Source: Kofleriaceae bacterium (lineage in GTDB: Bacteria; Myxococcota_A; Polyangia; Haliangiales; Haliangiaceae). Taken from it: DNA of 64,000 nt. Below the pieces are notes generated by a model, which made no database searches, had not been told where the DNA came from, and saw nothing but the letters and a program-made list of their open reading frames with translations. The stretch is from contig JANXOP010000447.1 of NCBI GenBank assembly GCA_025357755.1, positions 1 to 64,000 on the forward strand, given 5' to 3'. Numbering within the stretch: the first letter of the stretch is position 1; the number at the start of each line of letters is the position of its first letter. Shown one piece after another: positions 1 to 7,387 of this stretch. The translations under genes were made by a program, and so were the position numbers.

Positions 1-1385
1 CGGCGACTTGGTCGGAACGCCCGCGTCCATGAGCGCGAGCGAGCCGCCACACACCGAAGCCATCGAGGACGAACCGTTCGACTCGAGGATGTCCGAGACG
101 ACGCGAATCGTGTACGGGAAGTCCTCGTACACCGGCACGATCGCTTCGACCGAACGCTCGGCGAGGAAGCCGTGACCGACCTCGCGACGCGACTGGCCGC
201 GCAGCATCTTCACTTCACCCGTGGAGAACGGGGGGAAGTTGTAGTCCATGTAGAACGTGCGCTTCGAATCGCCGAGCAGGTTCTCGAGCTTCTTCTCGTC
301 GTACTTGGTACCGAGCGTCACGGCGACGAGCGCCTGGGTCTCGCCACGGGTGAACAGCGCCGAGCCGTGAGCGCGCGGGAGCACGCCGGTCTCGACGGAG
401 ATCGCGCGAATCTCGTCCGGTGCACGACCGTCGATGCGCTTGCGCGTCGACAGCGTGTGACCACGGGCCCACTTCTTGTGGAGCTTGCCGAACGCGGCCT
501 CGTACGTCTTGCCATCCGGCACCGACGTCGAGAGCTTGCCCTCGGTCTGGAGCGCCGTGAGCGTGGCGGTCTTGAGCTCGCCGGTCGCGGTGTAGCGCTT
601 CTTCTTGTCCTTGATCTGGAGCGCGGCGCCGAGCTTCTCCCACGCGAGCTCCTTCACGCGCTCGTGGAGCGACGCGTCGGTGACCGGCGGGGTGAACGGG
701 CGCTTCTCTTTGCCATTGGCGGCGCGGAGACGCTCCTGCATCTCGATCAGCGGCTGCACGGCCTGATGACCGAAGAGGAGCGCGTCGATGACGACGTCTT
801 CCTGCAGCTCCTTCATCTCGCCTTCGACCATCATGATCGCGTCCTTCGACGCGGCGACGATGATGTTCATCTCGGACTTCTCTTGCTCGGCGAACGTGGG
901 GTTCGCGACGAACACGCCGTCGATGCGGCCGACGCGAACGCCGGCGAGCGGGCCCGCCCATACGAGATCGGAGATGTGCACGGCGGCAGAGGCGCCGGTC
1001 ATCGCGAGCACGTCGGTCGGGTTCTCTTTATCGAACGAGATCACGCTTGCGATGATCTGCGTGTCGATGAACCAGCCCTTCGGGAACAGCGGGCGGATCG
1101 GGCGATCCATCAAGCGACAGATCAAGATCTCGGCGTTGGTGGTGCGGCCTTCGCGACGGAAGAAGCTTCCCGGGATGCGACCGGTCGAATAGAACTTCTC
1201 CTGGTACTCGCAGGTCAGCGGCATGAAGTCGATGTCGCGCGGCTGCTGCGAGCCTGCGGCGGTGACGAGCACCATGCTGTCGCCGCAGCGAATGACGACG
1301 GAGCCCGAAGCCTGCTTGGCCCACTTGCCGGTCTCGATAGAAATTTCTTTTCCGCCGACGATGGCGGATTCACGAACGAAAGGCA
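1..1385 (-). CDS. pnp: Polyribonucleotide nucleotidyltransferase (PNPase), 3' end outside window
   Basis: PNPase degrades RNA 3' to 5' by phosphorolysis and is a core part of the bacterial degradosome. About 461 residues are present. They begin [20 protein letters not shown] and cover the first RNase PH domain (with [21 protein letters not shown]), the all-helical linker and the start of the second RNase PH domain ([28 protein letters not shown]). The second-domain catalytic site, KH and S1 domains lie beyond the left edge. The ATG is preceded by AGAGGA about nine bases upstream. It is last in the rimP-nusA-infB-rpsO cluster, the usual rpsO-pnp order with one extra gene between them. Its leader holds three inverted repeats, and pnp leaders are known autoregulation targets in enterobacteria. 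The family assignment is very secure. Confidence 0.97.
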
Positions 1386-1456
1386 TTAGACGTGTCCTCT
1401 TGGAAGTCACGTCGCCGGTCCGTTGATGACCAGCCTGCCTGAACCCTCGGCCCAAT

Positions 1457-1478
1457 TCCTTCACCCGATGGTGAAGGA
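1457..1478 (-). promoter_or_regulatory. Perfect 9-bp hairpin in the pnp leader
   Basis: TCCTTCACC and GGTGAAGGA are separated by a 4-base loop and lie about 72 bases upstream of the pnp start. There is no U-run after the stem on the minus strand, so it is not an intrinsic terminator. By analogy with E. coli, where an RNase III-cut leader hairpin mediates PNPase autoregulation, it may be a processing site. That role is inferred. Confidence 0.45.
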
Positions 1479-1504
1479 CCTCGACGGAACGATCAAACCT
1501 GCTC

Positions 1505-1518
1505 GATCTCTAGAGATC
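1505..1518. repeat. 14-bp perfect palindrome in the pnp leader
   Basis: GATCTCTAGAGATC is self-complementary over all 14 bases. It sits between the DUF4241 gene and pnp, about 120 bases upstream of the pnp start. It could be an operator for a dimeric regulator or part of the folded leader RNA. Nothing in the sequence decides between these. Confidence 0.35.
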
Positions 1519-1534
1519 CTGCGACGCTACGTTA

Positions 1535-1570
1535 CGGTTTCTCCCGCGCGTTATTGCACAGGAAAAACCG
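1535..1570. repeat. Inverted repeat downstream of the DUF4241 gene
   Basis: CGGTTTCTCC and GGAAAAACCG form a 10-bp stem with one mismatch around a 16-base loop. It starts 19 bases past the stop codon of the DUF4241 gene on the minus strand and precedes the other two pnp-leader repeats. It may be a partial terminator or mRNA-end stabiliser. There is no clear T-run. Confidence 0.3.
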
Positions 1571-1588
1571 AAAGCCAAGCGGCAGAAA

Positions 1589-2251
1589 TCAGGCGACCAA
1601 CGCGAAATCAGTGACCAATTGGAGAGGTCGGTCGAGGGCGTCGAGCCCCCAGTACGAGTCGTATTGGCCATCCCCCCACCCCGGCATCGCCATCACGCAA
1701 TTCTCGCGACGACCTGCCACCGGGCGGTGGTCGGCCCAGGTGTCATCGAGCTGATCGATAATCTCGGGGCTCTCACGCTTGATCAAACTGCCGGTCGCCG
1801 CGTCCATGAAGCAGCTGACGCCGCGATAGCCCTTGCCATCGGCTCGCTCCCAGCGAACGGGCGTGCCCTCCGCGAACACGACGCGCATGCCGGCGACCCA
1901 GGTGTCGCTCGAGCTCGAGGGCACCGCATCAGGCGAGGCGATCGCGACATCGACCGGGTACTCGCCCGCGGGTACGCGGCGCTCGAGTGGCTCCGCATCC
2001 GGAACCGCGAGCGGATCGCAACAGACGATCTTGCCCGTCGGCACGTAGAGCGTCGCGACGCGGCGAACCGCGACGACGAGCTCCTCACCCGACTGGGTCT
2101 TCTTGCGAAGTCCGGCTCGAAACAGCGCCTCGAGGTCCGGCTGCGCGAGCAGGGCCTGGCGTTGCTCGGCGTGGCTTCGCCGGAGCTGGCGAGATCGCCA
2201 GACCAGGATGACGATCGCAATGGCTACGCCCCCGACGATCGCGACTAACAT
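1589..2251 (-). CDS. Membrane-anchored DUF4241-like protein
   Basis: A 220-residue protein with one N-terminal membrane segment (residues 2-17, VAIVGGVAIAIVILVW), then a basic stretch and a soluble domain. That domain carries EYPVDVAIA near its middle and a C-terminal GWGDGQYDSYWGLDALDRP, which is the layout of DUF4241. The family has no established biochemical role. The gene lies 21 bases after rpsO and before pnp on the same strand, an unusual insertion into the normally adjacent rpsO-pnp pair. It is probably cotranscribed with them. The ATG start puts the hydrophobic segment at the extreme N-terminus, as expected for a signal anchor. The domain call rests on motif resemblance only. Confidence 0.7.
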   Translation of the reverse strand: MLVAIVGGVAIAIVILVWRSRQLRRSHAEQRQALLAQPDLEALFRAGLRKKTQSGEELVVAVRRVATLYVPTGKIVCCDPLAVPDAEPLERRVPAGEYPVDVAIASPDAVPSSSSDTWVAGMRVVFAEGTPVRWERADGKGYRGVSCFMDAATGSLIKRESPEIIDQLDDTWADHRPVAGRRENCVMAMPGWGDGQYDSYWGLDALDRPLQLVTDFALVA

Positions 2252-2272
2252 AAACGCGCGCGCCCGGCCGCC

Positions 2273-2542
2273 TTAACGGCGAAGGCCCAAGATCTCGATC
2301 AGCTTCTTGTAGCGATCGAGGTCGATGCGCTTCAAGTAGTCGAGGAGGCCACGGCGCTGGCCGACCATCTTGAGGAGACCACGACGGCTGTGGTGATCCT
2401 TGTTGTTGTTCTTCAGGTGCTCGGTGAGGTGGGTGACGCGCTCGGTGATGAGCGCGACCTGCACCTCGGGCGAACCAGTGTCGCCTTCGTGCTGCTGGAA
2501 CTTCTTGATGGTCTCTTGCTTGCGGACGGTCGAAACGGGCAT
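2273..2542 (-). CDS. rpsO: 30S ribosomal protein S15
   Basis: An 89-residue S15, the standard length, with the family hallmarks [35 protein letters not shown] and a C-terminal [10 protein letters not shown] followed by [14 protein letters not shown]15 binds the central domain of 16S rRNA and nucleates platform assembly. AAGG lies six bases before the ATG. A weak promoter-like TTGACC is visible about 90 bases upstream of the start, just past the truB stop codon, so rpsO may also have its own promoter as in E. coli. That promoter is a guess. Confidence 0.98.
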   Translation of the reverse strand: MPVSTVRKQETIKKFQQHEGDTGSPEVQVALITERVTHLTEHLKNNNKDHHSRRGLLKMVGQRRGLLDYLKRIDLDRYKKLIEILGLRR

Positions 2543-2634
2543 TTGCTACCTTGGTCGCCGACGGTCGCGCCCCCTCCGGGATGGTGGGACGTGCTCCGTG
2601 GTCGCGCGCACTTTGCTGATTTGCCGGCCCGAGG

Positions 2635-3531
2635 TCAAGGCGTATCGAGCGGTAAGCGGCCACCAAACACGCGGTCGTAGAGGATCTTGCCGCCCTCGGC
2701 GTGGCTGATCGCCACGAGCTTGTTGGCCTCGTCAAGCAGCTGGAATTGCGCAGGTTCTGCGGGGACGCCGACCAGCTGATCGATCTTCAGTTGGAGCCCC
2801 GATCGGATGAACGGGACGAGGTCCGGAGGTGCGGCGACGACGGGGAGCTTGAGCACGGCCTCGATCGACAGGAGCTTGGGGCGGCTGTGGAAAAAATCGA
2901 CCGAATCGAGGGCGACCGCTTGGTCGATCGAGAACAACCCGCTCAGGGTCCGGCGGAGCTCCGAGAGATAGGCGCCACAGCCGAGGTCGCGGCCGAGGTC
3001 GTCGGCGAGGCTGCGCACGTACGTGCCCTTGCTGCACGCGATGTCCAGCGTGACGCGCGTGCCCTCGTACGCGACGAGCTCGAGCTTGTCGATCCGCACG
3101 TGCCGTGGCTCGCGCTCGATCTCGATGCCCTGGCGCGCTTGCTTGTAGAGCCGGACCCCATCGCGCTTGAGCGCCGAGTACATCGGCGGCACTTGCTCCT
3201 GCTCGCCACGCCGGCCCGCGAGTGCGGCCTCGATCATCTCGCGCGTGATATGGCTCGCATCGCGCTCCGCGGTCGTGACGCCGGTACGATCGAGCGTGTC
3301 GGTCTCGCGCCCGAGCACGAGCTCCGCGCGATACGCCTTGTCGTCGGCGAGCAGGTACTGCGCGATCTTGGTGCCCTCGCCGACGCAGATCGCGAGCACG
3401 CCCGTCGCGAAGGGATCGAGCGTGCCGCCGTGGCCGCAGCGCTTCGCACGCAGCCGCTTCTTGACATGCTTGACCGCAAACGCGGAGCTCATCCCCGGCG
3501 GCTTATCGACGACGAGGATCCCGTTCAACAT
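2635..3531 (-). CDS. truB: tRNA pseudouridine(55) synthase TruB
   Basis: A 298-residue TruB that makes pseudouridine 55 in the tRNA T-loop. The N-terminus is MLNGILVVDKPPGMSS, and the catalytic motif GHGGTLDPFATGVL has its aspartate at residue 39. Later family motifs include TDTLDRTG, QVPPMYSALKRDG and CSKGTYVRSLADDLG. A C-terminal PUA-like extension follows. The ATG comes directly after the TGA of the upstream cytochrome gene (TGAATG, no gap), so translation is probably coupled. The position between rbfA/nrnA and rpsO is the conserved one. Confidence 0.96.
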   Translation of the reverse strand: MLNGILVVDKPPGMSSAFAVKHVKKRLRAKRCGHGGTLDPFATGVLAICVGEGTKIAQYLLADDKAYRAELVLGRETDTLDRTGVTTAERDASHITREMIEAALAGRRGEQEQVPPMYSALKRDGVRLYKQARQGIEIEREPRHVRIDKLELVAYEGTRVTLDIACSKGTYVRSLADDLGRDLGCGAYLSELRRTLSGLFSIDQAVALDSVDFFHSRPKLLSIEAVLKLPVVAAPPDLVPFIRSGLQLKIDQLVGVPAEPAQFQLLDEANKLVAISHAEGGKILYDRVFGGRLPLDTP

Positions 3532-4668
3532 TCAGAACGGCGCATCGATCCACGCGTTCAGCGTGGACACGCCGAGCGGATCGATCATCTCGGAGCCGAG
3601 CTGGGGCATGTGAGCACCGGTGTTCACCGGCGCGTTGAAGTGAAACATCAGGTCGGAGTTCTCGTGGTCACCACTCTTGATGATGCACTCGGCTGCGACG
3701 TTCGCCGCGTCCACGCAGAGCTTGGTCACCTGGCCGCTGGGCTGGTTCGCGTAGTGGTTGACGGCGGTCAAGTACGGCGGCGACATCGCGATGTTGCCGA
3801 CGGTGGCGACCGTCATGCGGAGCTCCATCGGCACGTTGTTGTGCACCGACGAGCTCGGGTTGTGGCAGTGGCTGCAGTTCGCGAACACGTAGCCGAGGCC
3901 CGCCTTCTGCGCACTCGTGCCCTGGATTGGAAAGTACGGCGCGCCCGACGTGGTCGGCGGCGTGGGGTTCGTGGTCAGCGTGTTCGCGGCGACGAGCGAC
4001 GCGAGCGTGGTGTCCCCCGGGTTGACCGCGGCGTGATCGAGCTGGATCGCGCCGAACCCGAGCACGCGGGTCGGGACGAAGTTCTCGTGGCAGCCCTTGC
4101 AGTCGAACTTCGACGGGATGTCGTGCTGCGTGCCGTTCGCGTTCATCACGCCGGTGGGCACCGCGGTGGTATCGGTCTGCGTGCTGTTCCATGCGTACGA
4201 CACGTAGAACCAGCTCTGCGCGGTCGTGCCGGCGCCAATCCGCATCTCGAGCCGGGTCTCGACCCGCACCGGCGTATTGTCGGCGTCGCTGTTGCGCGAG
4301 AACTCTTTCCAGAACTTCGTGCCGACCGGAAAATCCCAGTGGTCCATGTCGGTCGTATCGATCGTGGTGCCCGGCGGGAGCCAGTACCAGCGCCGCTTCG
4401 ACGCGGTGTCCGCCCACAGCGCGAACTGGGGCGTGTACTCGTGGACGTCTGGACTGATCGCCGTGCATGCGCGGTCGACACACAGGCCGGTGTCGAACAG
4501 CGTCGCAGGGCTGTTCGGATCGACGGCGTCGATCGGCGCGATCGGCGCATCTTCGAAGACCTTCGTGTCGACCGTTGCCGTCGCATCGGTCGGCGAGCTC
4601 TTGCCATCGCCGCAGCCGAACACGAGAAGCGAAGAAGCGGCGAGTGCCGCAGGAATGACGATTCGCAT
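3532..4668 (-). CDS. Lipoprotein with two CXXCH haem motifs (SO2930-like diheme cytochrome)
   Basis: A 378-residue secreted lipoprotein. The signal peptide ends in a lipobox (LVFGC, Cys19), followed by an Asp/Thr-rich linker. A domain rich in Trp and Tyr (YTPQFALWADTASKRRWYWL, FPVGTKFWKEFS) precedes two c-type haem sites, CKGCH and CSHCH. This order resembles the SO2930 family of diheme c-type cytochromes, which lack a fixed physiological role. An outer-membrane or periplasmic redox function is likely. It is encoded inside the ribosome-biogenesis operon, 13 bases after nrnA and abutting truB. That is functionally unexpected and suggests coordination with growth, or simply insertion. Confidence 0.8.
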   Translation of the reverse strand: MRIVIPAALAASSLLVFGCGDGKSSPTDATATVDTKVFEDAPIAPIDAVDPNSPATLFDTGLCVDRACTAISPDVHEYTPQFALWADTASKRRWYWLPPGTTIDTTDMDHWDFPVGTKFWKEFSRNSDADNTPVRVETRLEMRIGAGTTAQSWFYVSYAWNSTQTDTTAVPTGVMNANGTQHDIPSKFDCKGCHENFVPTRVLGFGAIQLDHAAVNPGDTTLASLVAANTLTTNPTPPTTSGAPYFPIQGTSAQKAGLGYVFANCSHCHNPSSSVHNNVPMELRMTVATVGNIAMSPPYLTAVNHYANQPSGQVTKLCVDAANVAAECIIKSGDHENSDLMFHFNAPVNTGAHMPQLGSEMIDPLGVSTLNAWIDAPF

Positions 4669-4681
4669 CGATCCCAGGGTA

Positions 4682-5662
4682 TCAGCGTTTGTTGAACGCT
4701 TGATCGAGCGCTGCGACGACCTTCAACTTTGTCGTCGGCACGTCGCCGAGGATGTGACATCCACCTGCACCCGGATGGCCGCCGCCGCCGAGGGTCATGC
4801 AAACTCTCCCTACGTCTAAACGTTCACTGCGTGATCGCATCGACACGCGAACGCCGCCGCCCTTGGCCGCGGTGAGCAACACGCCGACAGCGACGCCATC
4901 GACGTTGCGGCCCCAGTTGACCATGCCCTCGATGTCCTCCCACGACGCGCGCGCACCCTCGACCATCTCGGTCGTGACGCTGAGCACGCCGGCGCGACCC
5001 GCGCAGTGGAGCTCGAGCGACGACAACACCGAGCCGAGCAGGCGCAGCTTGCCCGGGCTGGGGCGCTCTTCGAGGCTCGCGGCGATCGTCGCCGGCACGA
5101 CCCCGGCGCGGACCAGCTCCGAGGCGACATGCAGTGCCTCGGCGTTGGTGTTCGCGTGGCGAAACCCTCCGGTGTCGCTGATCAGCGACACGTAGAGCGG
5201 GACCGCGCACTCCGGCGTGATCGGCCAGCCGAGGTGCACGGCGATGCGATGCACGAGCACACCGACCGCCGAGGCCGCCGGGTCCCACACGGCGATGTCG
5301 CCGAACGGGCGCCCGCTCGCGTGGTGATCGAGCGTGATCAACGTGCCGCACACTTCGGGTGGCGGCAACGCACCACCGAGCAGCGAGATGTCCGCGCAAT
5401 CGACGACGATCGTGCAATCGAACCGCGCATCGAACGCCATCGTGTGGACGGTCGTCGAGGCGAGCGGCAACCAGCGATATCGCCGCGCGATCGGATCGAG
5501 CGAGTAGATCACCGCTTCGATCCCACGCGCGCGGAGCAGCGACGCGAGACCACACATCGAACCCGTACCATCGCCATCGGGACGGCGATGGCTCGTCAGG
5601 AGCACGCGCTTGGCATCGCGCAGGCGCTCGCAGCTTTGCTCGAACGCTTCGGCGAGGGTCAC
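4682..5662 (-). CDS. nrnA: DHH-family oligoribonuclease / pAp phosphatase NrnA
   Basis: A 326-residue DHH-DHHA1 phosphoesterase. NrnA hydrolyses nanoRNAs and 3'-phosphoadenosine 5'-phosphate. Metal-binding motifs are SHRRPDGDGTGS (residues 24-35), VVDCAD (87-91) and LDHHAS (111-116). The C-terminal DHHA1 domain has the substrate-binding GGGGHPGAGG. The start is GTG, overlapping the rbfA stop codon (GTGA). The gene is often beside rbfA and truB in bacteria, and its product completes the RNA turnover started by PNPase at the other end of this operon. Confidence 0.93.
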   Translation of the reverse strand: MTLAEAFEQSCERLRDAKRVLLTSHRRPDGDGTGSMCGLASLLRARGIEAVIYSLDPIARRYRWLPLASTTVHTMAFDARFDCTIVVDCADISLLGGALPPPEVCGTLITLDHHASGRPFGDIAVWDPAASAVGVLVHRIAVHLGWPITPECAVPLYVSLISDTGGFRHANTNAEALHVASELVRAGVVPATIAASLEERPSPGKLRLLGSVLSSLELHCAGRAGVLSVTTEMVEGARASWEDIEGMVNWGRNVDGVAVGVLLTAAKGGGVRVSMRSRSERLDVGRVCMTLGGGGHPGAGGCHILGDVPTTKLKVVAALDQAFNKR

Positions 5663-6198
5663 GCTTGGTCCTCGGGCGGTGGTGGCGGAAGCAGCGGTGC
5701 GTCGGCGGCCGCAGGCGAGCCTGGCTCGATCGCCGCCGGCTCGACCGAGGAGTCATCGGACCGCGACGGGGTCGGCGTCGGCTCGGCCTGGCCGGTGATC
5801 CGCCCGACTGCCTTGGCCCTCATCTCGTCGTCGCGGAGGATCTCTGCGAGCTTGTCGCGCATGTCGACGGACTTATCGAGGATGAACCGGAGCTCGGGCG
5901 CGTGCTGCATGCCGACGGTACGACCGATCGGCCCGCGCAAGAAGCCCGCGGCCTTGTGGAGCCCGGTCATCACCCCATCGATCACGCGATCGCTGCCGAT
6001 CACGGAGACGTAGACATTCGCGACCGCCATGTCGACGTTCATCTCGACCCGCGACACGGTGAACACGTCCGCGGCGTGAACCCGCGGATCTCGAACGTCA
6101 GATTTGATCGCGTCGGTCAGGGCCTCGCGCAGTGCGGTCGCGACGCGCTCTTTGCGCGGATTTGGTTTCGCGATCTTTCCCGGGGGTGGCTTCGCCAT
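5659..6198 (-). CDS. rbfA: 30S ribosome-binding factor RbfA with C-terminal tail
   Basis: RbfA is a KH-like factor needed for 16S rRNA processing and cold adaptation. The core (residues 1-125) contains ERVATALREALTDAI, DPRVHAADVFTVSRV, AVANVYVSV and a closing HAPELRFILDKSVD. A tail of about 50 residues rich in Pro, Ala, Ser and acidic residues follows and is probably disordered. The start chosen is MAKPPPG, whose ATG overlaps the upstream stop as TAATG. A start eight codons earlier is possible but would overlap more. The length of 179 exceeds the usual 120-135 because of the tail. Confidence 0.94.
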   Translation of the reverse strand: MAKPPPGKIAKPNPRKERVATALREALTDAIKSDVRDPRVHAADVFTVSRVEMNVDMAVANVYVSVIGSDRVIDGVMTGLHKAAGFLRGPIGRTVGMQHAPELRFILDKSVDMRDKLAEILRDDEMRAKAVGRITGQAEPTPTPSRSDDSSVEPAAIEPGSPAAADAPLLPPPPPEDQA

Positions 6199-6596
6199 TA
6201 CTTCTGTGCCTCTTCGCGCCACTCGTCGGGAATCCAGTCACCCGCGGCCTGCGCCTTGTCGCCTGCGCCGGTGCGGTCATCGACCATCACGAACGGCTCT
6301 GCCACTGCTTCGAACCGCTGGACATCCTTTGCGATCGCCACGATCTGCGCGCCGCCCGCCGCGAGCGCGACGTTCGCGACCGCATCGAGCAGCTCTTGCG
6401 CCTTGTGACGCTCCGCGGACACCACCGCGCAACCGAGCTCGGCGCGCTGCCAGATATCGTGCTCGCCGACCTCGTTCAGCGTGACGCTCAAGCGCTCGCG
6501 CACGCGATCCTTGATGCGTCGCAGGACCATCCGCTTGTCCTTGAGCGAATGGCTCTCGCCGATCACGAGGCTGATCTTGGCGATCCCTACGAACAC
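6198..6596 (-). CDS. ylxP: DUF503 family protein (YlxP-like)
   Basis: A 132-residue protein with the DUF503 signature: an N-terminal strand GIAKISLVIGESHSLKDKR, then RIKDRVRERLSVTLNEVGEHD and RAELGCAVVSAE. The family commonly sits next to rbfA and infB. In Bacillus the homologue YlxP is a ribosome-associated protein thought to act in ribosome biogenesis. The start is taken as GTG at 6596, 14 bases after the stop of the preceding gene; no better start exists close to the conserved strand. The C-terminal 30 residues run past the family core. The stop overlaps the rbfA ATG. Confidence 0.85.
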   Translation of the reverse strand: MFVGIAKISLVIGESHSLKDKRMVLRRIKDRVRERLSVTLNEVGEHDIWQRAELGCAVVSAERHKAQELLDAVANVALAAGGAQIVAIAKDVQRFEAVAEPFVMVDDRTGAGDKAQAAGDWIPDEWREEAQK

Positions 6597-6610
6597 GCCT
6601 TCACCGTACC

Positions 6611-7387
6611 CTACGTACGGCCGTGGACGAGCGTGCGCAGGCCCTCGCGGAACAAGACCTCGATCTTGTTCGCATCGACGACGCGCATCACCACTCCCGC
6701 GCCGAGCGTCGGGTGGGTGAACAGCTCTTCCTCGACGAACGACTTCTTGACCGTGTAGGCCTGCAGCGTGGCGCTCTCGGCATCGCCGACGAGCTTGTTC
6801 CACTTGCGCGCCTGCGAGTTCTTCACCCGCTCCTCGGGCGAGACGCGCCAGCCCCACCCACCGAGCAAGTGCTCGGCGTGGTCGCTGGTCTTCCACTCGG
6901 CATCGGCCCAGATCTTGGTGAGCGGCTCGATCAAGTAGCTATCGGGATGCACGGTCGCATCGTCGAGCTTCTTGCAAAGCTCGAGCGTGCCGCGCAGCGA
7001 GTCGATGTACTCCTTCGGCTTGCCGGCGACGAGGTCGTCGAGACGCACCATGATCGAAGGCTTCAAGCGCCGTGCGAAGGCACCGAACTCGGTGAGCATC
7101 TTGCGATGCACTTCACCACCGAGCGTCGCGAGAGCGGGGGTGCGGCGCTTGAGCCGAGCCATCGCGGTCGTCGCGTCGGCGATGAGATACGGCGGCTGCA
7201 CGTGGAAGTGCTTGTCCGGATCCTTCGCGTAGCGAACACCGCTGAGCGGCTCGGTCCGGACGTCCTGGGGCTCGTACATGGCGAGCCAGTAGATCGGGAT
7301 GTAGTGCTTGGCTTCGACCTGGTGCGCACGCGCGCTCAGGATCCGATCGATGTGCTCGAAGCTGTCGAGGTACGCGTAGTTTCCCAT
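6611..7387 (-). CDS. Unknown 258-residue protein encoded between infB and the DUF503 gene
   Basis: I do not recognise the family. The protein starts [20 protein letters not shown] and has no signal peptide or membrane segment, so it should be cytoplasmic. Tryptophan-rich patches (YIPIYWLAMYE, GGWGWRV) and lysine-rich helices occupy the middle. The last 45 residues (HPTLGAGVVMRVVDANKIEV, then LFREGLRTLVHG) resemble the small SH3-like module found at the C-termini of UvrD/PcrA-type helicases, where it binds protein or nucleic acid. The ATG overlaps the infB stop as TAATG. Such coupling to IF2 and the location argue for a role in translation or RNA metabolism, which is inference. Confidence 0.8.
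   Translation of the reverse strand: MGNYAYLDSFEHIDRILSARAHQVEAKHYIPIYWLAMYEPQDVRTEPLSGVRYAKDPDKHFHVQPPYLIADATTAMARLKRRTPALATLGGEVHRKMLTEFGAFARRLKPSIMVRLDDLVAGKPKEYIDSLRGTLELCKKLDDATVHPDSYLIEPLTKIWADAEWKTSDHAEHLLGGWGWRVSPEERVKNSQARKWNKLVGDAESATLQAYTVKKSFVEEELFTHPTLGAGVVMRVVDANKIEVLFREGLRTLVHGRT

Noticed and set aside
2701-4695. Plus-strand frame of 664 codons opposite truB and the cytochrome gene
   Set aside because: Antisense to two well-supported genes; composition is Arg/Asp/Val-biased and no start signal is visible.
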